Assembly (NCBI GenBank): GCA_030150045.1
Contig: JASLGM010000020.1
Location: 62,001-126,000, forward strand
Reading direction: 5' to 3'
Source: Taishania sp.
GTDB lineage: Bacteria > Bacteroidota > Bacteroidia > Flavobacteriales_D > Crocinitomicaceae
Length of the DNA: 64,000 nucleotides
The notes beneath the pieces were generated by a model. The model had not been told where the DNA came from and ran no database searches. It saw nothing but the letters and a program-made list of their open reading frames with translations. The number at the start of each line of letters is the position of its first letter. The stretch's first letter is position 1. Made by a program: the position numbers and the translations under genes. This document shows positions 1 to 8,291 of the stretch, piece by piece.

Positions 1-2
1 TG

Positions 3-500
3 GTTGTCATCGAAAATGCCTTCATCACTACCATTCACAGTTATACGTCTGACCAACGTCTGCACGACGCGCCACACGAAGACCTGAGAAGAGCAAGGGC
101 GGCGGCACAGTCCATGATCCCTACAACTACGGGAGCAGCTAAAGCCATCACCAAAATATTCCCAGAATACGATGGTAAAATTGGTGGCGGAGCAGTGCGC
201 GTACCGGTTCCAAACGGATCACTTTCGGATATTACCATGACGGTGAAAGAAGAAATTACTGCTGAAGCAATCAATGCAGCAATGAAAAAAGCGTCTGAAA
301 CCTCATTAAAAGGCATCTTGGAATACACCGAGGACCCCATTGTTTCTGTAGATATTTTAGGAAATCCAACGAGTTGTTTGTACGATGCCGGGTTGACTGC
401 TGTCGTTGGAAAAATGGTGAAAATCATTGGCTGGTATGACAACGAAGCGGGCTATTCCAACCGTTTGGTGGACTTGGTTCGCTACATACAAACGAAATAA
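3..500 (+). CDS. gap: Glyceraldehyde-3-phosphate dehydrogenase, C-terminal part (5' end outside window)
   Basis: Catalyses the NAD(P)-dependent oxidation and phosphorylation of glyceraldehyde-3-phosphate in the cytoplasm (glycolysis or gluconeogenesis). The reading frame is open from base 3. It reads ENAFITTIHSYTSDQ, then the hallmark DLRRARAAAQSMIPTTTGAAKA, and ends with the family's WYDNEAGYSNRLVDL block. The NAD-binding half and the catalytic cysteine, which lies just before this stretch in the family, are outside the window. A strong intrinsic terminator follows the stop codon by about 20 bases, so this is the last gene of its transcript. The family is certain; the isozyme (catabolic or anabolic) cannot be decided from this part. 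Confidence 0.96.
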   Translation, partial: VVIENAFITTIHSYTSDQRLHDAPHEDLRRARAAAQSMIPTTTGAAKAITKIFPEYDGKIGGGAVRVPVPNGSLSDITMTVKEEITAEAINAAMKKASETSLKGILEYTEDPIVSVDILGNPTSCLYDAGLTAVVGKMVKIIGWYDNEAGYSNRLVDLVRYIQTK

Positions 501-522
501 ATCCATCACATTAATATAAATT

Positions 523-554
523 GGGGGAACGTTTTTTTGGGCGTTCCCCCTTTT
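523..554 (+). terminator. Rho-independent terminator of gap
   Basis: Perfect 9-bp stem GGGGGAACG (523-531) / CGTTCCCCC (542-550) followed by TTTT. It lies 22 bases after the gap stop codon. Confidence 0.9.
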
Positions 555-557
555 CAT

Positions 558-652
558 CCCCAAACAATTTGGGGTGAAAAGGGGTCGGGCTATTCATTAC
601 AAGTTTTTTGTGCCAAAAAAGCTTTTCCTTGCTATCCCTAACGCGAAATCGG
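558..652 (+). repeat. Intergenic repeat, module 1, copy A (degenerate)
   Basis: This copy carries two short hairpins. One is CCCCAAACAATTTGGGG at 558-574; the other pairs AAGTTTTTTG at 601-610 with CAAAAAAGCTT at 614-624. Conserved words flank them: GGGCTAT before the second hairpin and GCTATCCCTAACGCG (631-645) after it. The same scaffold with different hairpin sequences is seen at 22116-22240 and, reversed, at 51061-51171 and 34045-34136. Module 2 of this copy lies 670 bases further on, beyond a complete gene. I do not recognise the element as a named family. Confidence 0.6.
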
Positions 653-695
653 TCTTGCGATATAGCAATTTGATAAAAATAAGTATTTCCATTTT

Positions 696-1247
696 CTATT
701 TTTTTAAGATAAATGAATTAAAAATCTCATTACTTATCTCTTCATAAATAGGATAGTTTTTTTCCTCACTACAAAAAGTAAGTACATACGCTTTATCTTT
801 TTTAACCCAATAGTTCTGCTTAATCAAAAAATCTTTTTCGTGATCGCTTCCAGCGTACATTATCGAATGGTATTCTTCTTTTTTAGTTTTCACCCTTTTA
901 CTTTCTATCAATTTGGAATTCGTGATTAACACATCTATTTGCTCCTCTGATAAGGCAACAAATTGGTCAAGGTTCATTTTTAATTTTGACAAATCTTGTA
1001 CCATAAGATTGACATTTTCTTTAAAAATATCTCCTTCATAATCAAATGGTGCCAACAAGATAAATTCTACTCCCATTGCTCCCGCTTGCTTTAACTCCCA
1101 GGTTTCTGGATACTGGATGTAATAGTCCTTTCCCGTTAAGTCTATCCAATCTATGCGTCCGTCTTTTGAATTCGATTTTATTGTTGTTTGCGTGTATCCC
1201 ATAGCAAGGGCAGAGAAGCACAATAAGGTAGATAAGATATTTTTCAT
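696..1247 (-). CDS. Secreted PsbP-like (DUF1795-like) protein
   Basis: This 183-residue protein starts with a hydrophobic signal peptide (about residues 1-20, MKNILSTLLCFSALAMGYTQ), so it is probably exported to the periplasm or cell surface. The rest has the pattern of bacterial PsbP-like proteins: a YYIQYPETWEL strand near residue 42, EFILLAP about 20 residues later, a FKENVNLMVQDL strand, and an alternating C-terminal sheet ending FNSFIL. Members have no known enzymatic role and are usually annotated only by fold. The gene stands alone: no partner is close and no terminator is visible. Oddly, it lies between the two halves of an intergenic repeat (modules at 558-652 and 1324-1472). Export is fairly sure; the function is unknown. 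Confidence 0.75.
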   Translation of the reverse strand: MKNILSTLLCFSALAMGYTQTTIKSNSKDGRIDWIDLTGKDYYIQYPETWELKQAGAMGVEFILLAPFDYEGDIFKENVNLMVQDLSKLKMNLDQFVALSEEQIDVLITNSKLIESKRVKTKKEEYHSIMYAGSDHEKDFLIKQNYWVKKDKAYVLTFCSEEKNYPIYEEISNEIFNSFILKK

Positions 1248-1323
1248 TTTATTACGTTTAGTGTATGTGATAAATCGATGTATTTATTCGTTTCTAAATA
1301 ACAAAAATGACTACCTAGATTTT

Positions 1324-1472
1324 CAGCCCGGGCGGAACCGTGGTAGCTAGATGAAGAAAAAAAGGTGTAAGTATTTGCTTTCCACTGCGACCAAAGGAAG
1401 CACGTGGAAAGCAATTTGCGAACCCTTTTTTACGAATCTACTAAAACGTGTAGACCGATAAAGGCTGCCAAG
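1324..1472 (+). repeat. Intergenic repeat, module 2, copy A (149 bp nested hairpin)
   Basis: The ends pair (CAGCC 1324-1328 with GGCTG in 1463-1467). Inside are further arms: TAGcTAGAT (1344-1352) with ATCTAcTA (1436-1443), an A-run plus GG with CCTTTTTT, and CTTTCCAC (1378-1385) with GTGGAAAG (1404-1411). The apical loop TGCGACCAAAGGAAGCAC is nearly constant between copies. Related copies are at 22289-22433, 34222-34366 and 50879-51024. Confidence 0.8.
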
Positions 1473-1519
1473 AAAAGGTACTTCTCCTCATCTATCTTGG
1501 CTTTACTTTAGGATTCATT

Positions 1520-2785
1520 TTATTTCTTGTGAAACAGCCAATGCGGACCTGCTTCGGTCAACTGCGCTTTTTTTGCCGTGTATTCGTCGGCAGTCGTGAA
1601 AGACGCCATGGAAACGAGGTGCATGTTGTTAACCACGCCAATGATAGCGGCCTCCACGCCTTTCGCTTGAAGAATAGCAATCAGTTTATGTGCGTTTGCT
1701 TCCTCACCAAACGACCCAGCGATGGCCTGATAGGGAAGTGATTTATTGACTTTTCCGGAAGTATTTGCAACTATTTTTTGCGTTTCTACCTTGGCGTCAA
1801 CTTTGCGTTCTATTTCCTTTATTGGCTCTGTATTTGTTTGAACAGGTTGCGTTTCCAAATACGTATCCTCAATAGCTTCTTTGATTTCCTCTTCGATTTC
1901 TTCGGCATCCATTTCTGGTACTTCTATTTGTTCATCCACCTCATCTTCACTATCCAACAAAACGGTAGATTGAGTGGTAACTAAAGATTTAATTTGCTCC
2001 CAATAGAATCCGGACAATCCCAATCCAACAATAAAAAACAGGGCAAACACTGTCAATAAAACATTGCGTTTACTGCGTGGTTTCTTGTCCTTTTGTGTTT
2101 TTTCAAGAATTGGTTTTTTCTTAACCGGTGGCACATAGTTCAAAGGTGGCAAATCCAAATCGTCTTTCCATTGCTCTTCTTCAGAAACCATTTCTACTTC
2201 CGTTTTTTCTGGTTCAGAAGTGATGTTTTCTTCTTTTGGCAAAGTGACTTCTTCGTTCAAAACATTTGTTTCTTCAACTTCTATTTCTGGAAGAATTGGT
2301 GTTTCAATCTGCTCTACTTCCGTTTTTTCCCCTTCTTCTATTATTTCCGGTTCTGAAAGCTTTACCTCTTCTATTATCGGCTCGGATACTTCTGGCACTT
2401 CAACTACCGTTTCCACCATTTCCTGAGCTATAGAAGTTGTATTTACTGGAGTTACGAATACATTTTTTTGTTCGTCCCAATTGGCAAAAACAATCTCTCC
2501 TTCACTATTTTTTGAGAAAGATCCAATTTCTTTAAAGGTGTACACTCCGCCTTTATCGATTGTGATTTTGATGTCGTGTACGTATTTCCCTATCAAATCT
2601 TCTGCTGCAACCAAGGTCCAATTTTCACGCTGCGCAATGTAATTAGACAATTGTTTATCATCGAACTTTAGATAGGGCATGAACATGAACTCCTTGCGCG
2701 CTCGATTTACCACCGTTAACGCCCCGAAATTTGGGATAATAATGGTATTCAATTCATTAAGCAGATCGATAAGGTATTTATTCAT
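1520..2785 (-). CDS. HU-like (CCDC81-type) domain, transmembrane segment and SPOR domain protein
   Basis: This 421-residue protein has three parts. Residues 1-105 match the prokaryotic HU-CCDC81 module (MNKYLIDLLNELNTIIIPNFGAL, then YTFKEIGSFSKNSEG). A long Glu/Pro-rich spacer (about 115-235) and a basic stretch KKPRSKRN lead to one membrane helix (about 242-262). After another acidic linker, the last 75 residues form a SPOR domain (LPYQAIAGSFGEEANAHKLIAIL). SPOR domains bind denuded septal peptidoglycan, so the topology is probably HU-like domain in the cytoplasm and SPOR in the periplasm. Such proteins are typical of Bacteroidota; a role in linking nucleoid and division site is only inference. 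It lies 8 bases after the MBL gene, apparently in one operon with it. Confidence 0.85.
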   Translation of the reverse strand: MNKYLIDLLNELNTIIIPNFGALTVVNRARKEFMFMPYLKFDDKQLSNYIAQRENWTLVAAEDLIGKYVHDIKITIDKGGVYTFKEIGSFSKNSEGEIVFANWDEQKNVFVTPVNTTSIAQEMVETVVEVPEVSEPIIEEVKLSEPEIIEEGEKTEVEQIETPILPEIEVEETNVLNEEVTLPKEENITSEPEKTEVEMVSEEEQWKDDLDLPPLNYVPPVKKKPILEKTQKDKKPRSKRNVLLTVFALFFIVGLGLSGFYWEQIKSLVTTQSTVLLDSEDEVDEQIEVPEMDAEEIEEEIKEAIEDTYLETQPVQTNTEPIKEIERKVDAKVETQKIVANTSGKVNKSLPYQAIAGSFGEEANAHKLIAILQAKGVEAAIIGVVNNMHLVSMASFTTADEYTAKKAQLTEAGPHWLFHKK

Positions 2786-2793
2786 AGTAGTAA

Positions 2794-3651
2794 TTATTGA
2801 AATAAATCTTCAAAACGTAAAATATCTTTGGCACGCACTCCTTTTTCGGTATGTTGTAGTGTACATACTTCGTTCACGGCATCGTGTTCCAAAAATAAGA
2901 AATAATTTTGGTCGGCGGCTTTATTTAAAAAACTTGCTTTTTCGTCCAATGTCAACAACGGTCGGGTGTCATATCCCATTACGTAAGGCAGTGGCAAATG
3001 TCCAACAGAAGGCAGTAAATCGGCCATAAACACTAAAGTTTTATCTTGATGGTGAATGTGAGGGACCATCATACTTTCTGTATGTCCATCAACAAAAAGC
3101 ATATCTATATTTGGGAAAGCATTTTTAGTGAAATTCCCAGTTCTTGGGATAAACTGCAACTGTCCAGACTCGTGAATAGGCAAAATGTTTTCTGTCAAGA
3201 AAGATGCTTTTTCGCGAGCGTTAGGTTCAGTAGCCCATTTCCAATGGTTTTCTGTGCTCCAATAAATTGCATTTGGGAACACCAACTCAAATCCTGTATG
3301 GTCTTTGTTCCAACGTACAGCCCCTCCACAATGGTCAAAATGAAGGTGTGTAAGAATAACGTCCGTCACGTCAGCGGGCGAAAACCCTAATTGCTTCAGA
3401 TTTCCTATCAAGCTATCGTTCCCACTTAAGTAATAGTGAGAAAAGAATTTTTCGCTTTGTTTGTCTCCAATTCCTGTATCTATAAGAATTAATCTGTCGC
3501 CATCTTCGATCAACAAAGAGCGCATTGCCCAATCGCACAAGTTATTTGAATCTGCTGGATTGGTTTTGTTCCATAATGATTTTGGTACAACGCCAAACAT
3601 TGCGCCACCATCTAATTTAAAATTCCCTGTGTTTAATGCGTGTATTTTCAT
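2794..3651 (-). CDS. MBL-fold metallo-hydrolase
   Basis: This 285-residue cytoplasmic hydrolase belongs to the metallo-beta-lactamase superfamily. The metal motif THLHFDHCGG is complete (His102, His104, Asp106, His107), preceded by the LILIDTGIGD strand near residue 55 and followed by VDGHTESMMVPHI and FMADLLPSVGHLPLP for the remaining ligands. The substrate cannot be told from sequence: lactonases of quorum signals, phosphodiesterases and thioesterases share this layout. No signal peptide is present. It is the first gene of an apparent pair with the HU-SPOR protein; the pairing suggests co-expression only, as no common function is obvious. Confidence 0.85.
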   Translation of the reverse strand: MKIHALNTGNFKLDGGAMFGVVPKSLWNKTNPADSNNLCDWAMRSLLIEDGDRLILIDTGIGDKQSEKFFSHYYLSGNDSLIGNLKQLGFSPADVTDVILTHLHFDHCGGAVRWNKDHTGFELVFPNAIYWSTENHWKWATEPNAREKASFLTENILPIHESGQLQFIPRTGNFTKNAFPNIDMLFVDGHTESMMVPHIHHQDKTLVFMADLLPSVGHLPLPYVMGYDTRPLLTLDEKASFLNKAADQNYFLFLEHDAVNEVCTLQHTEKGVRAKDILRFEDLFQ

Positions 3652-3718
3652 TTAACTTGAATATGTGATGTTTTTTTTAATCTATAAATGTAAGATAAGA
3701 ACAAGTTGCGAATTCCCT

Positions 3719-4771
3719 CTATGCTTTCGAAAGAAGATTCATATAAAGTGAACATTTATCTTTTCCTATTGGATATTCTATATGTTTTTCTATTGACAAT
3801 TTGGGTGCCCTAAGTCCTTTTATAAACGAAACTTCTCCTTCTAAAACGCGTGCTTCGTCCCAAAGGTTTGCTGTAATGAATTGTTCCAAGGTATTTGCTC
3901 CTCCTTCTACGATTAATGATTGTATATTTCTTTCGTAAAGTAATTGACAGATTGAAGCTGGAGAAATTTCATTTAAGTCAATCCATTCTGTTTCTCCCAC
4001 TTTCTTATTGATTCCTTTTGTATTTAATATTAGAGTAGGCGCCTTCTGGTCGAAAACAGCATAATGCGATGGAATTTCGAGATTAGCATCCAACACCAAG
4101 CGCAAGGGATGATTTCCATTTGCCTCACGAACAGTTAACTGTGGATTGTCATTTAGAACAGTGTTCTTACCTACAAGAATGGCTGCTTCTTCAGCACGCC
4201 ATTGATGCACGATTTTTTTTGTATCCGGTTGGGTAATCCAGTTTATTCCTTGTGTATTTTCTGAATCTCGACAACGATCCATGAACCCATCATTTGTTTG
4301 AGCCCATTTTAATATGATATAAGGTCGTTGTTTATTTACAAATGTAAAAAAACGTTTGTTTAACTCTTGCGCCTGTTGTTCTAACACAGGTAAAGTGACT
4401 TCTATTCCCGCTTCTATTAATTTCCTGACTCCATTTCCTGCCACTTTTGAAAACGGGTCAATGGTACCTATTACTACTCGTTTAAAATTATGTTTTACCA
4501 ATAAATCAGCACAAGGAGGTGTTTTTCCATAATGAGCACACGGTTCTAACGAAACAAAAATGGTGCTTTCTTTAAGAAGCGAAAGATCTTTTACACTGTT
4601 TACAGCATTTACTTCCGCATGCGCTTCCCCATATTTTTCGTGAAAGCCTTCACCAATGACTTTATCATTATGAACAATCACAGCACCTACCATTGGATTA
4701 GGATATACCTTTCCTAAACTTTGACTTGCCAAATCAAGGCACCGGCGCATATACTTTTCATCTTGTGTCAT
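3719..4771 (-). CDS. ribD: Bifunctional diaminohydroxyphosphoribosylaminopyrimidine deaminase / 5-amino-6-(5-phosphoribosylamino)uracil reductase
   Basis: Catalyses the second and third steps of riboflavin synthesis in the cytoplasm. The N-terminal deaminase domain (about 1-145) has the zinc and catalytic motifs HAEVNAV (His51, Glu53) and PCAHYGKTPPCA (Cys78, Cys87). The C-terminal RibD reductase domain (about 146-350) starts at RPYIILKWAQTNDGF and includes the LIVEGGANTLEQF nucleotide-binding block. Its 350 residues are usual for the family. It is a single gene: no other rib genes are near. Its 5' end faces the dps terminator, so it must have its own promoter in the short gap. Confidence 0.96.
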   Translation of the reverse strand: MTQDEKYMRRCLDLASQSLGKVYPNPMVGAVIVHNDKVIGEGFHEKYGEAHAEVNAVNSVKDLSLLKESTIFVSLEPCAHYGKTPPCADLLVKHNFKRVVIGTIDPFSKVAGNGVRKLIEAGIEVTLPVLEQQAQELNKRFFTFVNKQRPYIILKWAQTNDGFMDRCRDSENTQGINWITQPDTKKIVHQWRAEEAAILVGKNTVLNDNPQLTVREANGNHPLRLVLDANLEIPSHYAVFDQKAPTLILNTKGINKKVGETEWIDLNEISPASICQLLYERNIQSLIVEGGANTLEQFITANLWDEARVLEGEVSFIKGLRAPKLSIEKHIEYPIGKDKCSLYMNLLSKA

Positions 4772-4796
4772 AAGGCAAAATTACACATCTTATTGC

Positions 4797-4825
4797 AAAA
4801 AAAATCCCTTCTCGAAAGAAGGGAT
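4797..4825 (-). terminator. Rho-independent terminator of dps
   Basis: A 9-bp stem ATCCCTTCT / AGAAGGGAT (4804-4812 with 4817-4825) is followed on the minus strand by eight T residues. It begins a few bases after the dps stop codon. Confidence 0.92.
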
Positions 4826-4832
4826 AAAAGAT

Positions 4833-5279
4833 TTATTTATTGAGCCATGCGCGTAGCATCCAGCTTTCTTTTTCTTTTTCACGAATTAAATCGCTCATAA
4901 ATGAATTTGTACCTTCATCATTTTGTGCGTCTGAGAGTTCCAAAAGAGAACGTTCAAGTTTTAATAAGGTTTGATAAGCCTTCAAAATATAATTGACCCC
5001 TTCTGCTCCATTGTGGATGATAGGATTTTCTGGTAAACTACTTTTTGCGATATAATCACTAAAAGAAGATAATGGTTGCATTCCAAGCGTCAAGATTCGT
5101 TCTGCAATTTCATCAACAATAATTAAAGTTCTATTATACCATTCTTCGTACTTCACATGTAATTCAAAGAAATTTTCACCTTTGATATTCCAATGTAACG
5201 ATCTTAAATTTTGATAATGTAATTGATAAGTCGCTAACAACTCGTTTAACGCTTTGCTGTAATCAGGATTTGTGTTCAT
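4833..5279 (-). CDS. dps: Dps family DNA-binding ferritin-like protein
   Basis: A 148-residue dodecamer-forming mini-ferritin that oxidises and stores iron with hydrogen peroxide and can shield DNA in the cytoplasm. The ferroxidase pattern of the family is present in LRSLHWNIKGENFFELHVKYEEWYNRTLIIVDEIAERI (His, then Asp/Glu ligands at the subunit interface). I chose the ATG at 5279; a longer frame back to 5306 would need a TTG start and adds residues unlike the family. It is transcribed divergently from an OxyR-type regulator 73 bases away, so peroxide control is likely. A Bacteroidota-type -7 box is in the gap and a terminator follows the stop codon. Confidence 0.95.
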   Translation of the reverse strand: MNTNPDYSKALNELLATYQLHYQNLRSLHWNIKGENFFELHVKYEEWYNRTLIIVDEIAERILTLGMQPLSSFSDYIAKSSLPENPIIHNGAEGVNYILKAYQTLLKLERSLLELSDAQNDEGTNSFMSDLIREKEKESWMLRAWLNK

Positions 5280-5303
5280 GGTTTTCTTTTTTGTGGGTTT
5301 ATA

Positions 5304-5311
5304 CAAAGATA
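5304..5311 (-). promoter_or_regulatory. Putative dps -7 box
   Basis: The minus strand reads TATCTTTG, matching the Bacteroidota consensus TAnnTTTG, 24 bases before the dps ATG. No clear -33 TTTG is visible, which would fit dependence on an activator such as the neighbouring OxyR. Confidence 0.5.
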
Positions 5312-5352
5312 AGAAATGTAGTTTAATAGTGTTTTTTGAATATATTTATAAC

Positions 5353-6288
5353 ATGATAGAAAACATTTATAACATTACTCCTCAACAAATCAATTACATA
5401 ATAGAATTGAATACGGAGCGCAATTTTCAGCGGGCGAGTGAAAAATGCTTTGTTACTCAACCTACCCTTTCAATGCAAGTGAAGAAAGTGGAAGATTTAA
5501 TTGGTTTTTCTATATTTGATCGTGCACGATTTCCAATCGAAGTCACCGTTGCAGGAGCTGAATTGATTGAAGTATTAAAGGACATTCAAATAGAATATTC
5601 TCGAATTGCTAAGGTTATAAACAAAGTGAATGGTACATCTACAGAGCAACTAAATATTGCCATCATTCCTACGATATCCTCTTATTTACTTTTTGACATA
5701 TTTGATGCTGTAAATCAACGCTTACCTCATGTTCGGTTACAAGTACAGGAATTAAAAACAGAAGAATTGGTTGAAGCGATGGAAGACAGCCAATTTGATC
5801 TTGGAATATTAGCAGGCCCATATTCTGGTCGTAGGATGCGAACTGTTCCTTTGTACCAAGAAGAGATTAAGATATATTACCCTTCCTTTGAAGAAGAAAT
5901 AGTTGCCCCCAGTGATTTAGAAGAACAACAACCTTGGTTATTAAACAAAGGAAACTGCTTACGAACTCAAATGGTTCAATTTTGTCAATTGGAGAATCGC
6001 ACTTCAATTGCTGAAAAATGGAGTTATGAAGGTGGTAGTTTAGAGCTATTGATGAAGATGGTAGATTTAAATGGTGGATATACTTTAATCCCTGAGTTTT
6101 ATCACAACAGCTCTTCCTCGAAGAAAATGATTGATCCATTGACAAATGACTCACCAGCTAGACAAATTATCGGTTTGCTTCCTTCTAAATCAATAAAGAA
6201 AGATTTAGTGGAAAGCTTATTGAAAATAATCCAATTGCAGTACAACAAAAACAGCGCTTCTAATTTTAAGATTTTAGACTGGAAATAA
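5353..6288 (+). CDS. oxyR: OxyR-type LysR-family peroxide-responsive regulator
   Basis: This 311-residue LysR-type transcription factor has an N-terminal winged helix-turn-helix (about 5-65, NFQRASEKCFVTQPTLSMQV) and a C-terminal sensor domain. The sensor contains CLRTQMVQFC: two cysteines (Cys202 and Cys211) nine residues apart in the same context as the redox pair of E. coli OxyR (Cys199/Cys208). It should therefore form a regulatory disulfide with peroxide. The ATG at 5353 is preferred over a GTG at 5272, which would add 27 residues and run into the dps start. It is divergent from dps, a common arrangement. Its 3' end overlaps that of the Kdo transferase gene on the other strand by 23 bases. 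Confidence 0.93.
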   Translation: MIENIYNITPQQINYIIELNTERNFQRASEKCFVTQPTLSMQVKKVEDLIGFSIFDRARFPIEVTVAGAELIEVLKDIQIEYSRIAKVINKVNGTSTEQLNIAIIPTISSYLLFDIFDAVNQRLPHVRLQVQELKTEELVEAMEDSQFDLGILAGPYSGRRMRTVPLYQEEIKIYYPSFEEEIVAPSDLEEQQPWLLNKGNCLRTQMVQFCQLENRTSIAEKWSYEGGSLELLMKMVDLNGGYTLIPEFYHNSSSSKKMIDPLTNDSPARQIIGLLPSKSIKKDLVESLLKIIQLQYNKNSASNFKILDWK

Positions 6289-7477
6289 GGATTTCACCAA
6301 TTTTATCTGCGGCGCCCTCATTAGCTTCAACCATTTTTTCTATTCTTGGTTTTAACTCATTTACCTTTTCAGGAGATAGCTCTTGAAAAACACGCGATAA
6401 TTCTAATTGGTTTTTTACAGAAAAGCCTATTCCACTATCTATGAAATAATGTGCTTCAGGGAATCGGTTGTGCTTTGGTCCAAAAATCACAGGTAATCCA
6501 AACACGGCCGGTTCAAGGATATTATGCAATTTCCCGGAAAAACCTCCTCCAACATAAGCTACATCTCCGTAAGAATATGCACTTGCCAGATGTCCGATAG
6601 TATCTAAGATTAGTATTCGTTTATTAGATGGTTTATAATCTGTAAAACGTATGCATTCTCCAGGAAACAACTCTTCTATTTTTTTTATCATTACCTCATC
6701 TACATTGTGAGGTGCTAAAATGATTCGGTCGTAATTGGCTATGAGCAATTCGTTTTTTAACAGTCTTAAATCCTGTGGCCAAACACTACCACCAATAAAA
6801 GTGAAACGGCTATTTGCAACGAATTCATCAATAATTGGGTTGTTTTGCAATTGCCGCTTATTTTCCAGAACCCTGTCATATCGGGTGTCTCCTGTTACTT
6901 GAACTTTTGTAATTCCGATTTGAAAAAGCAACTCTTGTGACAATTTATTTTGAACAAGGAAGTAATCAAAACGATGTAAAACATTAATATCCTTTCCTTT
7001 TAATAACGCATTAAAATAAGGTTGATTTCTTCGAAAAGAAGCACAAATAGACACAACTGGATTTCCTTTTTTTGACGCTATTTTTATAAAATTATACCAA
7101 AATTCGTACTTCACAAAAACGGTCATTTTTGGTTGGAAATAATCAATAAAAAATCTAGCATTTGATGGATTATCTGTCGGCAGGTACATTGCATGATCGA
7201 CAGAATGCTGCCTTTTATGATAGTGTTCTATGCCACTAGGCGAGAAAAACGTCACGAGAATAAACGCGTCTTTTTTTACATTTTTTATGTAATTCATTAC
7301 GGGTAATCCTTGATCGAATTCTCCTAGAGATGCACAGTGAAACCAAAAGACTTCACGTCCGTCTACTTGAGGCAATTTCTCTCGCCATTTTTTCCTTCCT
7401 GCAACCCCTTTCCTAGCTTTTTCATTAAAAAGACTTGCAGGTTTAAGTATTCCTAGAAAATAGAGTACTCCTATCAT
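6266..7477 (-). CDS. waaA: 3-deoxy-D-manno-octulosonic acid (Kdo) transferase
   Basis: A membrane-associated GT30 glycosyltransferase that adds Kdo to the lipid A precursor. The family block FWFHCASLGEFDQGLPVM holds the catalytic-base glutamate. KMTVFVKYEFWYNF, VTGDTRYDRV, LAPHNVD and VAYVGGGFSGKLHNILEPAVFGLPVIFGP are all present. It has 403 residues from the ATG at 7477 (a TTG two codons upstream is possible but less likely). A short hydrophobic N-terminus (IGVLYFLGILKP) fits inner-membrane attachment. It follows the putative barrel gene by 9 bases and probably shares its promoter. The 3' end overlaps oxyR convergently. Confidence 0.95.
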   Translation of the reverse strand: MIGVLYFLGILKPASLFNEKARKGVAGRKKWREKLPQVDGREVFWFHCASLGEFDQGLPVMNYIKNVKKDAFILVTFFSPSGIEHYHKRQHSVDHAMYLPTDNPSNARFFIDYFQPKMTVFVKYEFWYNFIKIASKKGNPVVSICASFRRNQPYFNALLKGKDINVLHRFDYFLVQNKLSQELLFQIGITKVQVTGDTRYDRVLENKRQLQNNPIIDEFVANSRFTFIGGSVWPQDLRLLKNELLIANYDRIILAPHNVDEVMIKKIEELFPGECIRFTDYKPSNKRILILDTIGHLASAYSYGDVAYVGGGFSGKLHNILEPAVFGLPVIFGPKHNRFPEAHYFIDSGIGFSVKNQLELSRVFQELSPEKVNELKPRIEKMVEANEGAADKIGEILISSLKS

Positions 7478-7486
7478 TTTCAAGGT

Positions 7487-8263
7487 TTAATTATAATAAT
7501 AGTCACGTGCAATTTTCTTATAAATAGGGATGATCCACCCCGCTTTTATTCCAAATGTTAAATCAAATCGCATGGATTTAGAAACCGGCGTATCAGGTAG
7601 ATAATAAGTCGAATTTCTCCTTTCAAACGTATAGCCTTGTTGGAAATACAATCCCGTATAGAAGTTCAACATTCCACCACCACTCATGAATAAATAACCA
7701 ATGAATTGACTTGTGTTTATCCCGCTTGTCAAATTGTCGTATCCTTTTTTATACTCTTTTTCAACCAATGGAATAACTTGATCGTTTGACTCTACTCTAA
7801 TTTTATTCCATGTATAACCCGCTCCAAATTTCAACCATAACCCCGAATTCGGATTGTGTCCTAATTTTTTGAAAACATATCCGGCTTCCGCATTCAAAGT
7901 GTACTGGCGAGCAAATGTCAAAACACCAGCAATATCACCGTTCATATCCGTAATTGTACCAGCATTATCTATCAAATGCTTAAACATTACTTCGTGGGGA
8001 ATTTTACTGTTTTTACCAAATCCAAAGCTCCCAATTATTCCCAGATAAAGATTGTTCTTTAATTTATATCCTGCAGTAAATCCGATGTTATTTATATAAC
8101 CATAACGATTCTTTAAATCAGCTGCGGGGAAAGTAGCTGTATAGTCTACACCAAAGATTGGGGCTGCGATTGTTGAATCCTCTAAATTACTTTGTCCAAA
8201 CGCATTACCTGCAGTAATAAAAAAGAAAAAGAATAAAAAGAAAGAGAAAAATAATTGCTTCAT
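7487..8263 (-). CDS. Putative outer-membrane beta-barrel protein, function unknown
   Basis: This 258-residue protein has a strongly hydrophobic signal peptide rich in Phe (residues 1-23, ending NAFGQ). The rest alternates polar and apolar residues with repeated aromatic/Gly strands such as NIGFTAGYKLKNNLYLGIIGSFGFG, LWLKFGAGYTWNKI, LFMSGGGMLNFYTGLYFQQGYTF and MRFDLTFGIKAGWIIPIYK. This pattern suggests an 8- to 10-strand outer-membrane barrel. I do not recognise a named family. It is first in a pair with waaA, so it may have an envelope role. A TATTTTTG -7 box lies 21 bases upstream. Confidence 0.7.
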   Translation of the reverse strand: MKQLFFSFFLFFFFFITAGNAFGQSNLEDSTIAAPIFGVDYTATFPAADLKNRYGYINNIGFTAGYKLKNNLYLGIIGSFGFGKNSKIPHEVMFKHLIDNAGTITDMNGDIAGVLTFARQYTLNAEAGYVFKKLGHNPNSGLWLKFGAGYTWNKIRVESNDQVIPLVEKEYKKGYDNLTSGINTSQFIGYLFMSGGGMLNFYTGLYFQQGYTFERRNSTYYLPDTPVSKSMRFDLTFGIKAGWIIPIYKKIARDYYYN

Positions 8264-8283
8264 AGATATTGTCTAATGGTTTT

Positions 8284-8291
8284 CAAAAATA
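8284..8291 (-). promoter_or_regulatory. Putative -7 box for the barrel protein/waaA pair
   Basis: The minus strand reads TATTTTTG (TAnnTTTG) 21 bases upstream of the ATG at 8263. No -33 box was seen. Confidence 0.4.

Noticed and set aside
2093..2426. Plus-strand frames rich in Phe, Trp or Ser opposite the HU-SPOR gene
   Set aside because: They mirror the Glu/Pro/Val-rich linker codons on the real strand.
4776..4783. TAATTTTG box just before ribD
   Set aside because: It ends only four bases before the ATG, so it could work only for a leaderless transcript; not listed as a promoter.
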